From: Triops longicaudatus
Lineage: Eukaryota > Arthropoda > Branchiopoda > Notostraca > Triopsidae
Length of the DNA stretch: 64,000 nucleotides
Direction of reading: 5' to 3'
Assembly (NCBI GenBank): GCA_022885665.1
Contig: JAGQDJ010000088.1
Location: forward strand, 124,001 to 188,000
The notes beneath the pieces are model-generated. The model ran no database searches, was not told where the DNA came from, and saw only the letters and a list, made by a program, of their open reading frames with translations. Shown here piece by piece: positions 39,034 to 49,613 of the stretch (the first letter of the stretch is position 1; each line of letters opens with the position of its first letter). Both the position numbers and the translations under genes were made by a program.

Positions 39034-40320
39034 CTCCGTTCATTAATTTCATTTGTTTAATTTACTCGTATTCCTTACTAATTTTATGTATTTTACTCGT
39101 TTCTCGTTTTGTATAATAAACTCCGCCCGTACAATACAAAGGGTCTAAAGTTAAGACAAGCGAGGGTAAGTTAAGACTCGAGGGTAAGGAGAGGGCGGGG
39201 GGTGCGGATGTCTGATCCTCCCGTTTTACGATACTTAATGGAGAACACCGATAAAAGTCGCACCAACGCCCCTTTGTGTATCCCTTTCCGCCATTCTGAT
39301 AGAATTATGGGTGATCAAAGTGCGAACTTTATGTTAGTTTTAATATCTTCCACCCTGTGTTCTATGAAGCCCAACAGCCAAGACAGGAAAGGAGGTTACG
39401 GGGGGAGGTGGGGAGTACTTCCTAAGTTCCGTTTAGTTAAAAGGCCAGAAGACAAGTTGTGGACACAACCATTTGCCCCGCCCTCTGTTCCCACATCTAT
39501 CAACAAAGCAAAGAGGGAGGGTAAACCTCATGGTATGGTACCGGAATCTGGACACGACATTTTAATTAACGATTCTTGGGGCTAAAGACGTAAAAAAAAA
39601 GAAAAAAAGAAAAGAAGAGCAACGGAAAGGCACAGAAGCGAACGGTGACAGTTGATCAAGCTAGCCAAGAGCAATTATGGATTGCTGTGGCTTTATGAGA
39701 ATTTAGTAAGCCGCAGCCCGCAGAAGTCTGATGGCAATACGTTATATGCGTGTGTCTGTAACCTATACAGAATATGTTGATGAGTGTTTGGTCAGAACTA
39801 TGCTCGTTTCCGTATCCTGATTCCTTTGTTTCTTTTTCCAAGGGGACGCAGGGGTTACGAGAAGGATGACCATCGTCAACCACACTTCTACCCCTTGCTG
39901 ACAGTAGGAGGGTGAGGGGGTGGTTAAGGGCAGCAAGACTGACCCATTAGGGTCATCCCCATGGGTGTCTCTTTTATCTTGCTGGACCACAAACATCATC
40001 GTCATTAGTACCCATGATCTAATACCATTACGCTGACAATGAATCACCGCAATCTTAATTCACCCTTCCCTACTCTTCCACCCCTCGCGAGCTCCGGTGC
40101 ACGGAACGTTTCATCCTACGCAAAATGCATTACTAGCAATACGCTGCCTGACTATGGACCATAAAAAGTTCGAATCTTAAAAGTATTGAACATTACGGAA
40201 GTAATACTTGCCAACAAAGCTTCCTTCACAATTAATGCTTGAAGACTGCATCGCTAGAGGTGCCACTGAGCAGCTACCATAACAGAACTTGTTGAGCGCG
40301 GGAAATCGTAACCCTAATGG

Positions 40321-40378
40321 GTTTCACTTCACAGCTATATAATACAGCTTTGTTGTGTTTCACTACACAGCTATATAT
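40321..40378. repeat. 36-bp tandem duplication
   Basis: GTTTCACTTCACAGCTATATA at 40321 recurs as GTTTCACTACACAGCTATATA at 40357 with a single change. Both copies end in a TATATA word. The similarity suggests a recent local duplication. Confidence 0.85.
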
Positions 40379-42239
40379 GATCTTGAATAAAATCAAAATC
40401 TGATGGTCAGCTTACATAATTACCTAAAAAAGCGAAGAAAACAGAACATCCAAACGGTTAACAGCGTACATTTTCTTTGTTGTGCTAATTATAGAATACC
40501 TTCTGTTGTGCAGAATAAAAGGAATCCGTACCATCTTATTACATAAATACAAAACGTCTCAAAGTTCATTTTTTTACCGTAAACAACTTGATTTTAACAA
40601 AAATACATTCCACTATTTTCAGTTGCGAACGGAATTAAGGGGGGCAACTGAAGCGTCAGCTACGCTAGCACCCCTGGTGACGCGCGCTAACAAACTTTAA
40701 TTTGAACACAGCCCGCGCAAAGGTTTTAACTTGTTTTTAAGCATTTTACCCTTGAAGTAAATGTTATTGATAAAATAAAGAGGAGTGTCCTTGTAACTTT
40801 TATCATAAATTAGAATAGTAGAGAATCTACCATCTAGCAAGTGCGAAAGCTAATGCTGTAAAATAATATCCGAATTACACATTATCTGTATTAAAGACGG
40901 AAATTATTTTTCCTTTAACAGTTCTACCCCGTTTAACGAACGTATTGTATAGCGAACAACTTGTACAACGAATTCGCGCGCCAGTTTCGAAGCTTTATGT
41001 AACTTAAGAGTGACCTCGAGACTAATTGAACAAAACTGATTAATATATGTTAGAAATATTTATTTTGTCAGTATATTTTTAGTCTTTTTCCGGTTTTTAA
41101 ATCAACTATTTCATGTTTCGGTCCCGGATCAGGAAGAGATTAAAATTATTTACATTGAACTTTATGGGAAATAGCGTTTCTTAAAACAAACGCTTCATGT
41201 CGTTTATAACAAACGCTTCGTCATCCTCATATCGTCTTGATTAACCACTTTTCCTTCAAAAAGCCAAGAACACGATCTTTTAGGATCTAACAGAACAAGT
41301 AAAATAAAAACAAACAAAATCTGGGAAGGTACACTCAGAGAAGAAAACAATAATAACAATCCCTTGCAAGTTTCTCAACCCCTGCCTAACCAGAATGACA
41401 ACTAACACACGAAAGGAAGCCGATATAACTGTGTATTTACGTTCTCTTATGAAAAATCTGTCGGAAATGGGGCTGACGAAGAAAAGCACAAAATTGAAGT
41501 GTCTGGTTGGCAAGAACAGAGAAACGTGTCATCAGAAAGCTATGGCTCATGAGATATCGAATGAGAAAACTCCGTGGCTTGCGTACAGCTCCAAACATTT
41601 CTCCATCCTTTTCTTCAAATCCCGCTCCTGTTCCCAGACACGAGAAATTTGGGCTGTGTGGGGGAACAAATCGTGGCTGGAAATTAGCCAAACTATCTCC
41701 AAAGCCAAAGTGGGAGCTAATGTCCATAGCAAGGATAGAGGAAAAGCTTCACTAGCAGATGGAAAACGCTAATAGTTTGGAATGTCGTACTGTACCAGCG
41801 ATTGGGGTCTTACTACACTAATGGCGCAGCTCAAATGACCTGTATACTCCCCATTCGAGTTGGTACTTGCCTGCGGGGCCAGGGTTGAAGGTCTGTTACA
41901 CTGTGTACTCACCAAGTTGCCAGAACCAACCGAGTGTCAGAGAAAAAACGGCTGAAAATAGTAAAAAGCATTGCAACCAGAGAAAAAGAAGCGAAAAAGC
42001 ACCAGGTTTACAAACCTAGGCTTCCCCGAAGGTCGGGAAGTACATGTACGAGCAATGTACGTGAAAGAGGACAAAAACGCAAGTTTTGATTTGGTGCTTT
42101 TCAGCAGAAGGAGAAGGCAAACCTAGTCACATGGTTGTTTGCTCTTTTGGTGTAAAAATATAGGTGTTACCAATCTTTCCTTGTTTCCAAAGCAATTTTC
42201 AACTAATTCGGAAATTTATTGTAATACTTTGGAAGTATT
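40379..42239. other. intergenic, upstream of the CYTH gene
   Basis: Contains a decayed pogo-like copy at about 40919 and the presumed promoter region of the gene at 42240. No clear TATA box is visible in the last 150 bases. Overlapping frames around 41395-41772 on both strands look like chance reading frames in a GC-richer stretch. Confidence 0.45.
40919..41222. mobile_element. probable decayed pogo/Tigger-like copy
   Basis: Begins CAGTTCTACCCCGTTTAACGAACG, similar to the 5' end of the 29.8-kb copy, and continues with further AACGAA words ('TAGCGAACAAC', 'TACAACGAATTCG'). The 3' end is only suggested by 'TCGTTTATAACAAACGC' near 41200. The right boundary and overall length are uncertain. Confidence 0.35.
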
Positions 42240-43331
42240 ATGGCTTGGCTAAAGCTTAAAGAACGATTCAGATCTATGAGTGGAAGTTCACGTGACGGGT
42301 AAAATTTATTTCTTGTTTGTAAGACGAGTTTACAGTGATTTTAAAATTATTTCACTTCGTACGTCACATTTAATGTATTTTTTGTGTGTATTTATGTATG
42401 GATTTTTATCTATTTTTTTAATGTTTTTTTTTTTTCCGGAGAAGAAATGTTAAAAATGCGGAATATTGTAACCTTCTTAGGTCAATACTCTCTTCAGCGG
42501 GCAGTGAAGTTCGCAGTAAAGAAGATTACGATGGTGACGCATTGGAAAATTGGGTCTTTGTGGACGAATCAGAAATTTTAATGAAATTTCAAGGCTCGGA
42601 GGAAGGATCCAGCAAAGCGACGCTTCTTATGCTTCAACGCAAGTTTATTACCCTTTCTGCTGGCCAGTATCAATCTGTTATCCAAGCCCTGGGGGGCAAA
42701 TTGCTATCAGAAGCGACCAGTTGCGACCAGTACTACGATTTTACGGATTATTCCCTCACCTTAAATTGTTATTCGCTCCGATTGAAAGAAGACCAAACAT
42801 GGACGCTGACCTACCCTTTCAATTCACAAACCAAAACGCAAGGAAAGGATAGAGGAATTTCTACCACTACGGTGTTTGTTGAAACAGAGCAGGAAGACAA
42901 AATCGTGACCTTGGTCCAAGACTTGGCCCAGTATTCCAAACAACAAGCTGTAGAGGAAAGTCAGAGTCTGCAAGGGTGGCTCCTGTCTGGGAGATTGATG
43001 CCTACTTTTAAGTTAGCGCGACGAAAGTGTCGCTTTGAGGTGAACGACTGTCACATAGAGCTAGAAGAAATGGGCAGTCCCGGATGTCTGATCGCCGATA
43101 TTGGAACTACAGCGGCCCGTTGGCTGGAAATAGACGAAGCTCTTTCGAAAATTGACCAGCTGGCTGTCAAATTAGGTGACAATTGGCGTAGTAATCTCCT
43201 TTTTTCAATTTTCTAAAATTTTTTTCCACCGTATTTGTTACCTTCATATTTCTGCTTTTGTAGGCTTAATTTCTTTGGCAAACTGCGATTGGAACGATTT
43301 AGCTCAAGCACTAAGTCTCATAGACTCTTGA
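42240..43331 (+). CDS. CYTH-domain, thiamine-triphosphatase-like protein (3 exons)
   Basis: Join 42240-42298, 42481-43175 and 43264-43331, giving 273 residues. The start ATG has A at -3 and G at +4, and an in-frame TAA lies 15 bases upstream. Exon 1 ends GG|GTAAAA; intron 1 (182 bp) ends TTCTTAG; intron 2 (88 bp) runs GTGACA...TTTTGTAG. The phases match and the frame stays open to TGA at 43329. Residues 66-255 resemble the CYTH fold of THTPA: QRKF (72-75) at the ExExK position, QYYD (103-106), SLRLKED followed by W127, ARRK (199-202), the acidic IELEE (212-216) and a C-terminal helix (EALSKIDQLAVKLG). THTPA hydrolyses thiamine triphosphate in the cytosol using acidic and basic residues inside a beta tunnel. 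Here the two glutamates of ExExK are Met70 and Gln72, and the Lys after the Trp is Thr130, so activity is doubtful. Residues 1-65 are an extra extension with an acidic segment and WVFV (44-47). The fold assignment is from motif order, without a search; the exon model is more secure. Confidence 0.75.
42299..42480 (+). other. intron 1 of the CYTH-domain gene
   Basis: A phase-2 intron with donor GTAAAAT and acceptor CCTTCTTAG. A T12-T14 tract lies about 45-60 bases before the acceptor. An alternative acceptor at CTCTTCAG (42497) would put exon 2 out of frame with exon 1, which is why 42480 was chosen. Confidence 0.65.
43176..43263 (+). other. intron 2 of the CYTH-domain gene
   Basis: An 88-bp phase-1 intron with donor TTAG|GTGACA and acceptor TTTCTGCTTTTGTAG, preceded by a T-rich tract. 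Reading through without splicing gives a 14-residue tail and an early stop. Splicing instead restores a 22-residue C-terminal end with helix character. Confidence 0.75.
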
Positions 43332-43720
43332 AACCTTTAAGCTGAGGCCAAAGTTCTGGACACCGCTGCTAGGAACGCCACTGAGCTCCACGTGTCCACT
43401 GTGATCAAAACATTGCACTTATTTTCGTTTACAGAAGCGCTTTTATTGGGATATGGAGAAAATTGAACGACAAGCTTAGAGAAACTGCCAGAGTTTTTGT
43501 GTTTTCCAAGATTTTACAGCTCTATGAGCGTTATACTTCTTACCTGCGTTCGTCACATGCTGCTGCGTATACGTTGTGTGTTTAATTTACTATATATACT
43601 TTAAAGTGAGAATATATGAATTCGTGAACGCAATCAGTTTTGATTTCCTACACTAAAGTATTGATTTTCGCAAAAAAATACTAAAAAACGAAGAAAATAA
43701 ATCGCGAATTTTTTCAGTTG
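43332..43720 (+). other. presumed 3' UTR of the CYTH-domain gene
   Basis: Non-coding sequence after the TGA. The first AATAAA is at 43696-43701, which would give a 3' UTR of roughly 380 bases. No closer canonical poly(A) signal was found. The cleavage site is inferred. Confidence 0.4.
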
Positions 43721-45916
43721 AGTAATGGTCTGGTATTTCAACTCCACAGGTGGCGTTAGTGGGCTACAGACAGGATCTCTTGACGTGTGAACTCCGAAGG
43801 TCTTGATAATTATTCTCTGTTTTCTCGCTGCTTAAAGCGCTTATTTTGCGCCAAACGAAAGCAAAATGCCCAATTTCAGCATCAAAGCAAAGCTTTTAAG
43901 TGCGAAATGAGAGTTTGCTTTGTTAGATGAATATCAGTGGGGCATCACAACCAATCAAGTCCAAGAGCAAAGCCCAAGCGGTGCGCATCTCATCTGCAGC
44001 GCTTATGATCTAACACGCCTGAGTGCGTAGGCAAATGAGGTAAAGCAAAAGTTTCCCGTTTTTCTTCAAGTGGTTCTCTCTTTCTCGTCGCTTTACTTTC
44101 CTCCACGCTCCCCACAGCGATCTTCTCTCTTTTATAAGCACGAGCAAACGTTCGCTCGCGTCCCAGTGGGTCACCTTGACGAATCAGTCACCATTAGCAA
44201 TTAAGGGGCAAATGGAGCTGCGACATTTGCATTTCACAGGTGAGGAGAGCCTCATTTCGTCTCGTTATCTCACACGGCTCTCATCGCTCTCTGCTCTCTC
44301 ATGAGAGTCCCTATTACTAATTCGTTTCTTTACTCAAGTAGAAGAAACTAAAAGAGGAGAAAATTCGAAACGGCTCCTCAGAAGAAAAGGATAATGGGAT
44401 TTTATACACATAGATGAAAGATTGCTGCCGTGTTCTTTTCCCTTTTCCGGCTCATAGGATGTCCTCTCGTTTGGAACAAGATTTTCTTTCTTTACTGACA
44501 CTTCTTTCGTTCCTAATGCATACGAAACACTCATTAAGTTGTCTGGCCGGGCGGAACGGGGGAAAATTAGAGCTCCTGGGTAAAAGGGAAGAAGAGGCCG
44601 AAAAAAAATCCGTGACCAGAATTAGAAAAAGTGAGCGGCACGAGCGCGTTTCTCAAGCAACCAACTAACATTAGCCCAGAGACCAGAAAACGTTATACCG
44701 AAAGAGAATTAGGCAAGGCGAATTTCCATCCAGGAAAAGAACGTCTTACATGGGGGGGGGCACTAAGTGAAAAGAAAGAAAATGAAATGAAGGCAAATGA
44801 GGAGATGCATGCACAAACGCTGGTAAGTGTTTCTTTGGCAGTTATGAACTGATGTAAACTCTTTTAACGATAGCGAACTTTTTTATGTTCTAAAATAAAA
44901 ATGTGAAATAATTCTGCATTATTGCCAGCGAATTTAAACATGTTTCGTATATGGAAACCTTAAAATCTGTAATTATGCAGAAAATAAGTGGCTCGTAAAT
45001 ACAAGTTCTTGCAACTTTGGCCGATATTGATATTGGATGGAAGATTAATTGTCGGACCATAGCTGCAGATCCGGGTATTACCACAGCTGGAACCACAAAT
45101 GGTAGAAATCTCGGGAAGACTGCATCTCCATACGCACTTCATGAACCCAAGCACGGACTTTTAAGGTGCCCCTGGACGACAAGGTATGATTCGCCTTTAG
45201 TACGTGATAAACTGGGTACCTAGGATCGCTTGAGGCATTTTTGGCGACATTCGCGAGTTGGAACGAAGTGTGAACACTTTGGCTACCGCTCAGGTTGTAA
45301 ATTTTGGCGGTATCGGGAGAAAACTGGTCCTTTGGAATAGCTTTAGATAATATTCGTTCCTTTCAATTGCATAAGCCATAATTCCTTACGAAAATTGTCG
45401 ATTTTATGAAATCAAATGTTTCAAACAGAAAGTTTCCATAAAACTGTAGCCAAAATTTCTGATAATTTTACCAAAATTTTTCAAAATGAGTATATTTGGT
45501 AGAAACTAGGTAATTAGCTTTGCTTCAGTCAGTGAAATACGTCTCCTATTTCAGCTTGAGTTTTGTGAATTTTGTTTATTTTTTCCATTTAAATTTGGGA
45601 TAAATTTTGGGAGAAAGAAATTTTCAACGTGGTAACGTTAGTCAATTGCGAGGGATTCTGGGATTTTAGGGAGCCAAAAGCTAAGAGTGGTAAGCGTTGT
45701 CAGATTGGTCAGTTCATTAGGTACGAAGTGAAGCGTGAAAAACCATGAGCATATCAATTAGTTCAGTTTCGGGAAAGCTGTGAAGGGGAGATTCCATAAA
45801 TTTTCAGCTCTCTTTAAACCCGTTCGGCGACTTTGTCCAACATGCACTGTGGGCTCTTCCCCCTCCCACCTCCTATATCCATAAGAATACATTTTAGTTG
45901 CCGCTGTTTTGTTAAT
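43702..45916. other. intergenic, no gene recognised; possible regulatory content
   Basis: The 43900-44300 part is complex and holds 'GCAATTAAGG', 'CATTTGCATTTCACAGGTG' (octamer-like plus E-box) and 'GTGGGTCACCTTGACG'. A moderate CTCF-like word, CCACAGGTGGCG, lies at 43744-43755. A minus-strand frame at 44960-45154 has several cysteines but no family I can name. Confidence 0.45.
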
Positions 45917-45930
45917 CACCCTCTAGTGCG
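45917..45930 (-). promoter_or_regulatory. CTCF-like site
   Basis: CACCCTCTAGTGCG. Its reverse complement, CGCACTAGAGGGTG, matches the CTCF core with one deviation (T in place of C after GGG). It lies 11 bases before 'GATTTGCATATGAATTAT', which contains an octamer word and a homeodomain core. Confidence 0.4.
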
Positions 45931-46348
45931 CCAAAGTTGATTTGCATATGAATTATTATGTGGGTTGAAGAGTCGCGAGTCCAGCTCGTTACATATTATT
46001 GGAATTGCAAATGAAGACCATTCGACGTGGTCCTGGCTTGCTGCTTGTTCCATGTTAACGACCAAGCACCGTTAATTTTTGAAAAGCCCCCTTCTCTTAA
46101 GAAAGAAGTTGCAAAATGGGTAAAAAGTCAAAGGAGGAGCTCACCAAGTAAGCAAAGCTAGCAGTCAGCGAAAGAATAAAAAAATAAATACGGTTTTCTA
46201 GTATTTTCTTCTTAAATGCTGTGTGCATTTTTAATTAATGAATTTCCAATTTTTCTAACCCTTTTCAACAAAGCCAATTATATTTTCACGCTTTAGCCGC
46301 GTTCCACTGGCATTTCTCCCGTGTCTGAACTTCGGGCGCTGACCTCAT

Positions 46349-46363
46349 ACGCCATCTAGTGAG
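46349..46363 (-). promoter_or_regulatory. CTCF-like site
   Basis: ACGCCATCTAGTGAG. The reverse complement CTCACTAGATGGCGT is an excellent match to the CTCF core CCASYAGRKGGCG used by insects and vertebrates. It is the second reverse-oriented site in 450 bases. Confidence 0.5.
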
Positions 46364-47433
46364 CGCATCGATATAGCTCCATTTTGTTTACCGTTCGCGT
46401 GGTTTCGTGCAGTTTAAATCCTGTCAAAGTAACTCCCGTGGAAGAAAACTATAACAGTAACCAAAATTTTTTTATTAATAACATTCTTATTTATATTTCT
46501 AGCGTAGAGAATCAAAAATATGTGTTATTATGTGCAAGATTTTAGCCAGTTAGCCAATAAAGGACATAACTATGAACTTAAGGACTTTATGAAAACTTAT
46601 TGTCTTTAAATAACGCTTTATTAGACTGTTTTTGTGTTCTACGAACGAAATTTTGTGTTTTACGCCTTAAAACCTAAAGTGACACTGCAGGTTTGAAACG
46701 TTTCTTTTAACCTTTCAACAATTAACCGCTCTAGCGGTCAACGTAAAAGGATTGATCCACGTGGCCGCAACGAGCAACAGTGAACTCCACAAGCGTGCAC
46801 AGTATGTATGTAATTCCACGAGTTGGGTAACCGTCTTCAAGATAATAAGCCCAAACATAAGAGAGACTTGGTCAGAAAGCCGGTCGCGTATCCACTTCTG
46901 TTGGGCATCATTAAACAAACTTAGCCAACAGCGAAAACTTTCCTTGTCAGTAAACAAAACCTTGTCAGAAAGGAAGTAAAAAAAAACAATAGAAGAGAAC
47001 TATTGACGTATAGAAGTATACCCAAAAGCCCGTCGTTAGTCATGCATGGCTGTGCTAATAAGCACTCGTTTTCGTTTGAACCAGAGTTTGAATATCTTCT
47101 CAATGCCTTCTTATTTCACTTATGCATTACATCATGTCAAGTTAATAAGAGTAATACTATTGTTTGATCTTGACGACAAGTCAACTCGCGGCTGGGATGG
47201 ATTATGCGATTCTTAGCTATATCACTCGATTTTCAGTTAAACTTATTTAAAACAAATAAAAAAGTCTTATTTAAGAAATGGCGGACATTAAATGTATTTG
47301 TCGATCACGGATGGAACAAAATGTCTTGCATCAATTATTGAATGCACGAGTGAAAAAGCGAAGTTGTTAGCTCAGTAAAGTTATTTATTTTACTTTGTCG
47401 AAATTTCTTATGTAACTCCAAGTGCTTTCCGGC

Positions 47434-47470
<37 letters not shown>

Positions 47471-49309
47471 TGGAACAAATTGCAAAAAAAAAAAACTCTG
47501 CACCGAGCAAGGGGTGGTGCTTTGTTTTGTGTATGGTCGTGAAAAACTTGACTGCAATCCAAGAAGGCAACAAAAAAGCCGAAAATGAGTGAAACAAGCA
47601 AATCCTGAAAACGAAAAGGGACAAAAAGTTGCTCCCATTTATGGAAAAAGAACCAAGATGGTTGTTGTTTGTTTGGGCCTGTACGAGACGACTAGGGCCA
47701 GTACCGGGCGGCTGTCAGGTGCCAGGACGGGTTGGGAAGAAGGGAAAGGTGCTGAAGCTAGCAAAAGAGCTGGAATGGCTGCTTCATCTTCCGTAAACAG
47801 GGCACGTTGAAGCCGTCAAAGATGCTGAGCTCAGCCAGATAACACTTTAGCAATGGTGTCCTATTTCTCTTCTTCCTTTACACCCATCACTCCCGAAAAA
47901 GAAAACCATATTAAGCCCCAACTTCATATATCTCTGTTTCGGGGTATTACAGCCATTGTCCCGTACGTGTGTGTGTGTCTTGTATTACAAACTACGGGTT
48001 TCACCAACACAATGTCTCCCAGTACCTCCTACTACGAAATCCAAATTTCCCAGGTTGTCCGTCTACCCAGTAGACTTTATTCCCCAGGATTAAATGACGT
48101 GATCATGATCGAACGATTTTTTGGCCACCCCACCGCCTTGTCTGCCTCTCTGGTGGTCCAGCCCGTTTCTCATCTTCTCAAGTTATGAGATTTAACCTAG
48201 GTCCAGTACGGCCCGCTTATGTTCACCCTGCTAACAAGAAAAAAAGAACGCAGATGTGCAGATCAAGAAATCCTGCCGGGACAGAGAAGATTGGGGGATG
48301 CTGTGACTCATAACAAAGAAGGAGACACCTCCACATTTTTTCTTTCCAAAGGGGGCGGGGCAAGGGAAATGGAAGGAAGTGGAGGTGACCCCCCAAAACG
48401 GCCAGTACGCAAAAATTGCATAGATAAAAGCTGGAGGGGGTTGACGAGGGTTGAAGGGTAGATCCGAGATAAGAGGGTTTACAGGAGCCGAGTCCAGAAA
48501 ACCCAATGAAATGCCTTCAGGGCAGAGATTGTTAGGAAAGAACGAGGGACATTGACGCTAAAAGGTCATCAGCCCAGGTTCTCCGCAAAATAACGAAGCT
48601 CAACAATGAAGCAGGGGGATTTTTGTTTCTTTTTTGGGGGCACGAGAAAACCATTTCTACCCTGTGCCCTTTGCCCCATCGCCTAAAGGCTATGAACCCT
48701 GAGGAGGGGCGTGATATGCCCTCGAGTCATACATTTTCTGTTATAGCACACTAGAGAGCACGGTTCCAGCTAATACTGGCCTATGGTTTGTAAGGGAAGG
48801 ACATCCTATCTTAGCTTGCATTTAGTTGCAGGGCAATATAAGCAAAGTAGCCGCTAAAACGGCGTTTCCATGAGTCAAACGTGGGCTCGACACCACGAAG
48901 CTTTGGAGAAACAGAAATGGCACGTGATTTCTGACGTAAAAGAGCATAGAAGACGTGCGTAAGATTGCATTCTCACCCTTTAAATGTAGCTTGGACGAAA
49001 AAAAAATGTAGCGTAAACGAAATTACTCACTGTACATTTAGAAAAAAAAATAGTCCAGCCTGAGCATCTGCTCTTTGCTGCCATTTATTGACAAGCTTAA
49101 TCGAGTTGCACATGACGAGAGTTGGGAGATATATTATAAAGGGAGGGCCATTAATAGTGACTATAACGTGGACCCTATTGACCATGTACAATTGTAATGA
49201 AACTTTTCTTACGAACTTTCGAGTAAAGTGTAATTTTTACGTTTTTTATTGTTATTTTTAAATATAAATTTTTCTTAATTATATTAATAATTGCTATATT
49301 AATACTTGT
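46364..49309. other. intergenic, no gene recognised
   Basis: Contains the T31 and A12 tracts at 47438-47495. A 111-codon frame at 47853-48188 and several shorter frames around 47589-48500 are unrecognised. The 47600-48500 part is more GC-balanced than its surroundings but shows no domain-bearing exon. Confidence 0.5.
47438..47495. repeat. poly(T) (31) followed by poly(A) (12)
   Basis: An uninterrupted T31 run at 47438-47468, 15 bases of mixed sequence, then A12 at about 47484-47495. The two tracts could form a hairpin. No retrogene body was found next to either. Confidence 0.9.
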
Positions 49310-49313
49310 CTAT

Positions 49314-49613
49314 TGTTACGTTCTACTCCTTTTCAAATTCCGTTTATTCGTAACTTCCAATTTACATCAACACCAAAACGAACTCCAATACAAAATCACA
49401 CAAAAACACTCTAATTCTCGTGCTAACTCTCATTTTAAGTTTACAACAATCAAATTTCATGTTCAAGAAATGGAACTGGCTCAAAAGAAGGTCAGAAAGG
49501 AACTAACTATTACAGGCTGGGTGCAGGGGATTTCATTCTTACCACCAGTGAATCTTAGGATTCATTCTTGGGCGGCTACGGAATTTGACTGTTGGGAAAC
49601 AACGAACGCCACA
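49314..49613 (-). mobile_element. solo LTR, copy 1 (300 bp)
   Basis: Begins TGTTACGTTCTACTCC and ends AACGCCACA, with the TG...CA termini of retroviral-type LTRs. It is flanked by a perfect 4-bp duplication, CTAT (49310-49313 and 49614-49617). Three further copies lie at 53267, 57561 and 62090. On the minus strand GAATAAACGG places an AATAAA signal about 30 bases from the 3' end, so I assign the minus orientation. No protein-coding interior, primer-binding site or second LTR is nearby, which fits recombination to a solo LTR. A non-autonomous TRIM-like element is the alternative. Confidence 0.75.

Larger units (their letters stand above)
30027..40320. other. intergenic desert, no gene recognised
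   Basis: About 10 kb with no supported exon. The longest frames are 116 codons (35219-35569, +) and 127 codons (39202-39585, +), neither recognisable. Contents include poly(T) at 33379-33400, a G14 run at 34256-34269, A/T simple repeats at 35083-35133, 36115-36182 and 38951-39033, an octamer-like ATGCAAATG near 30712 and a homeodomain-site cluster near 32885-32970. Confidence 0.55.

Noticed and set aside
42542..43216. A single-exon 224-codon frame starting at TTG
   Set aside because: The TTG is internal: the frame is open further upstream to the acceptor at 42480 and joins a good ATG exon. The last 14 codons are intronic read-through past the GTGACA donor.
44960..45154. Minus-strand frame with closely spaced cysteines (CGSSCGNTRIC)
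   Set aside because: It looked like a fragment of a disulfide-rich secreted domain, but the spacing matches no family I know and the frame lacks a signal peptide and clear exon borders.
47438..47495. T31/A12 tracts as tails of a processed pseudogene or SINE
   Set aside because: No gene-like body between or beside them and no target-site duplication.
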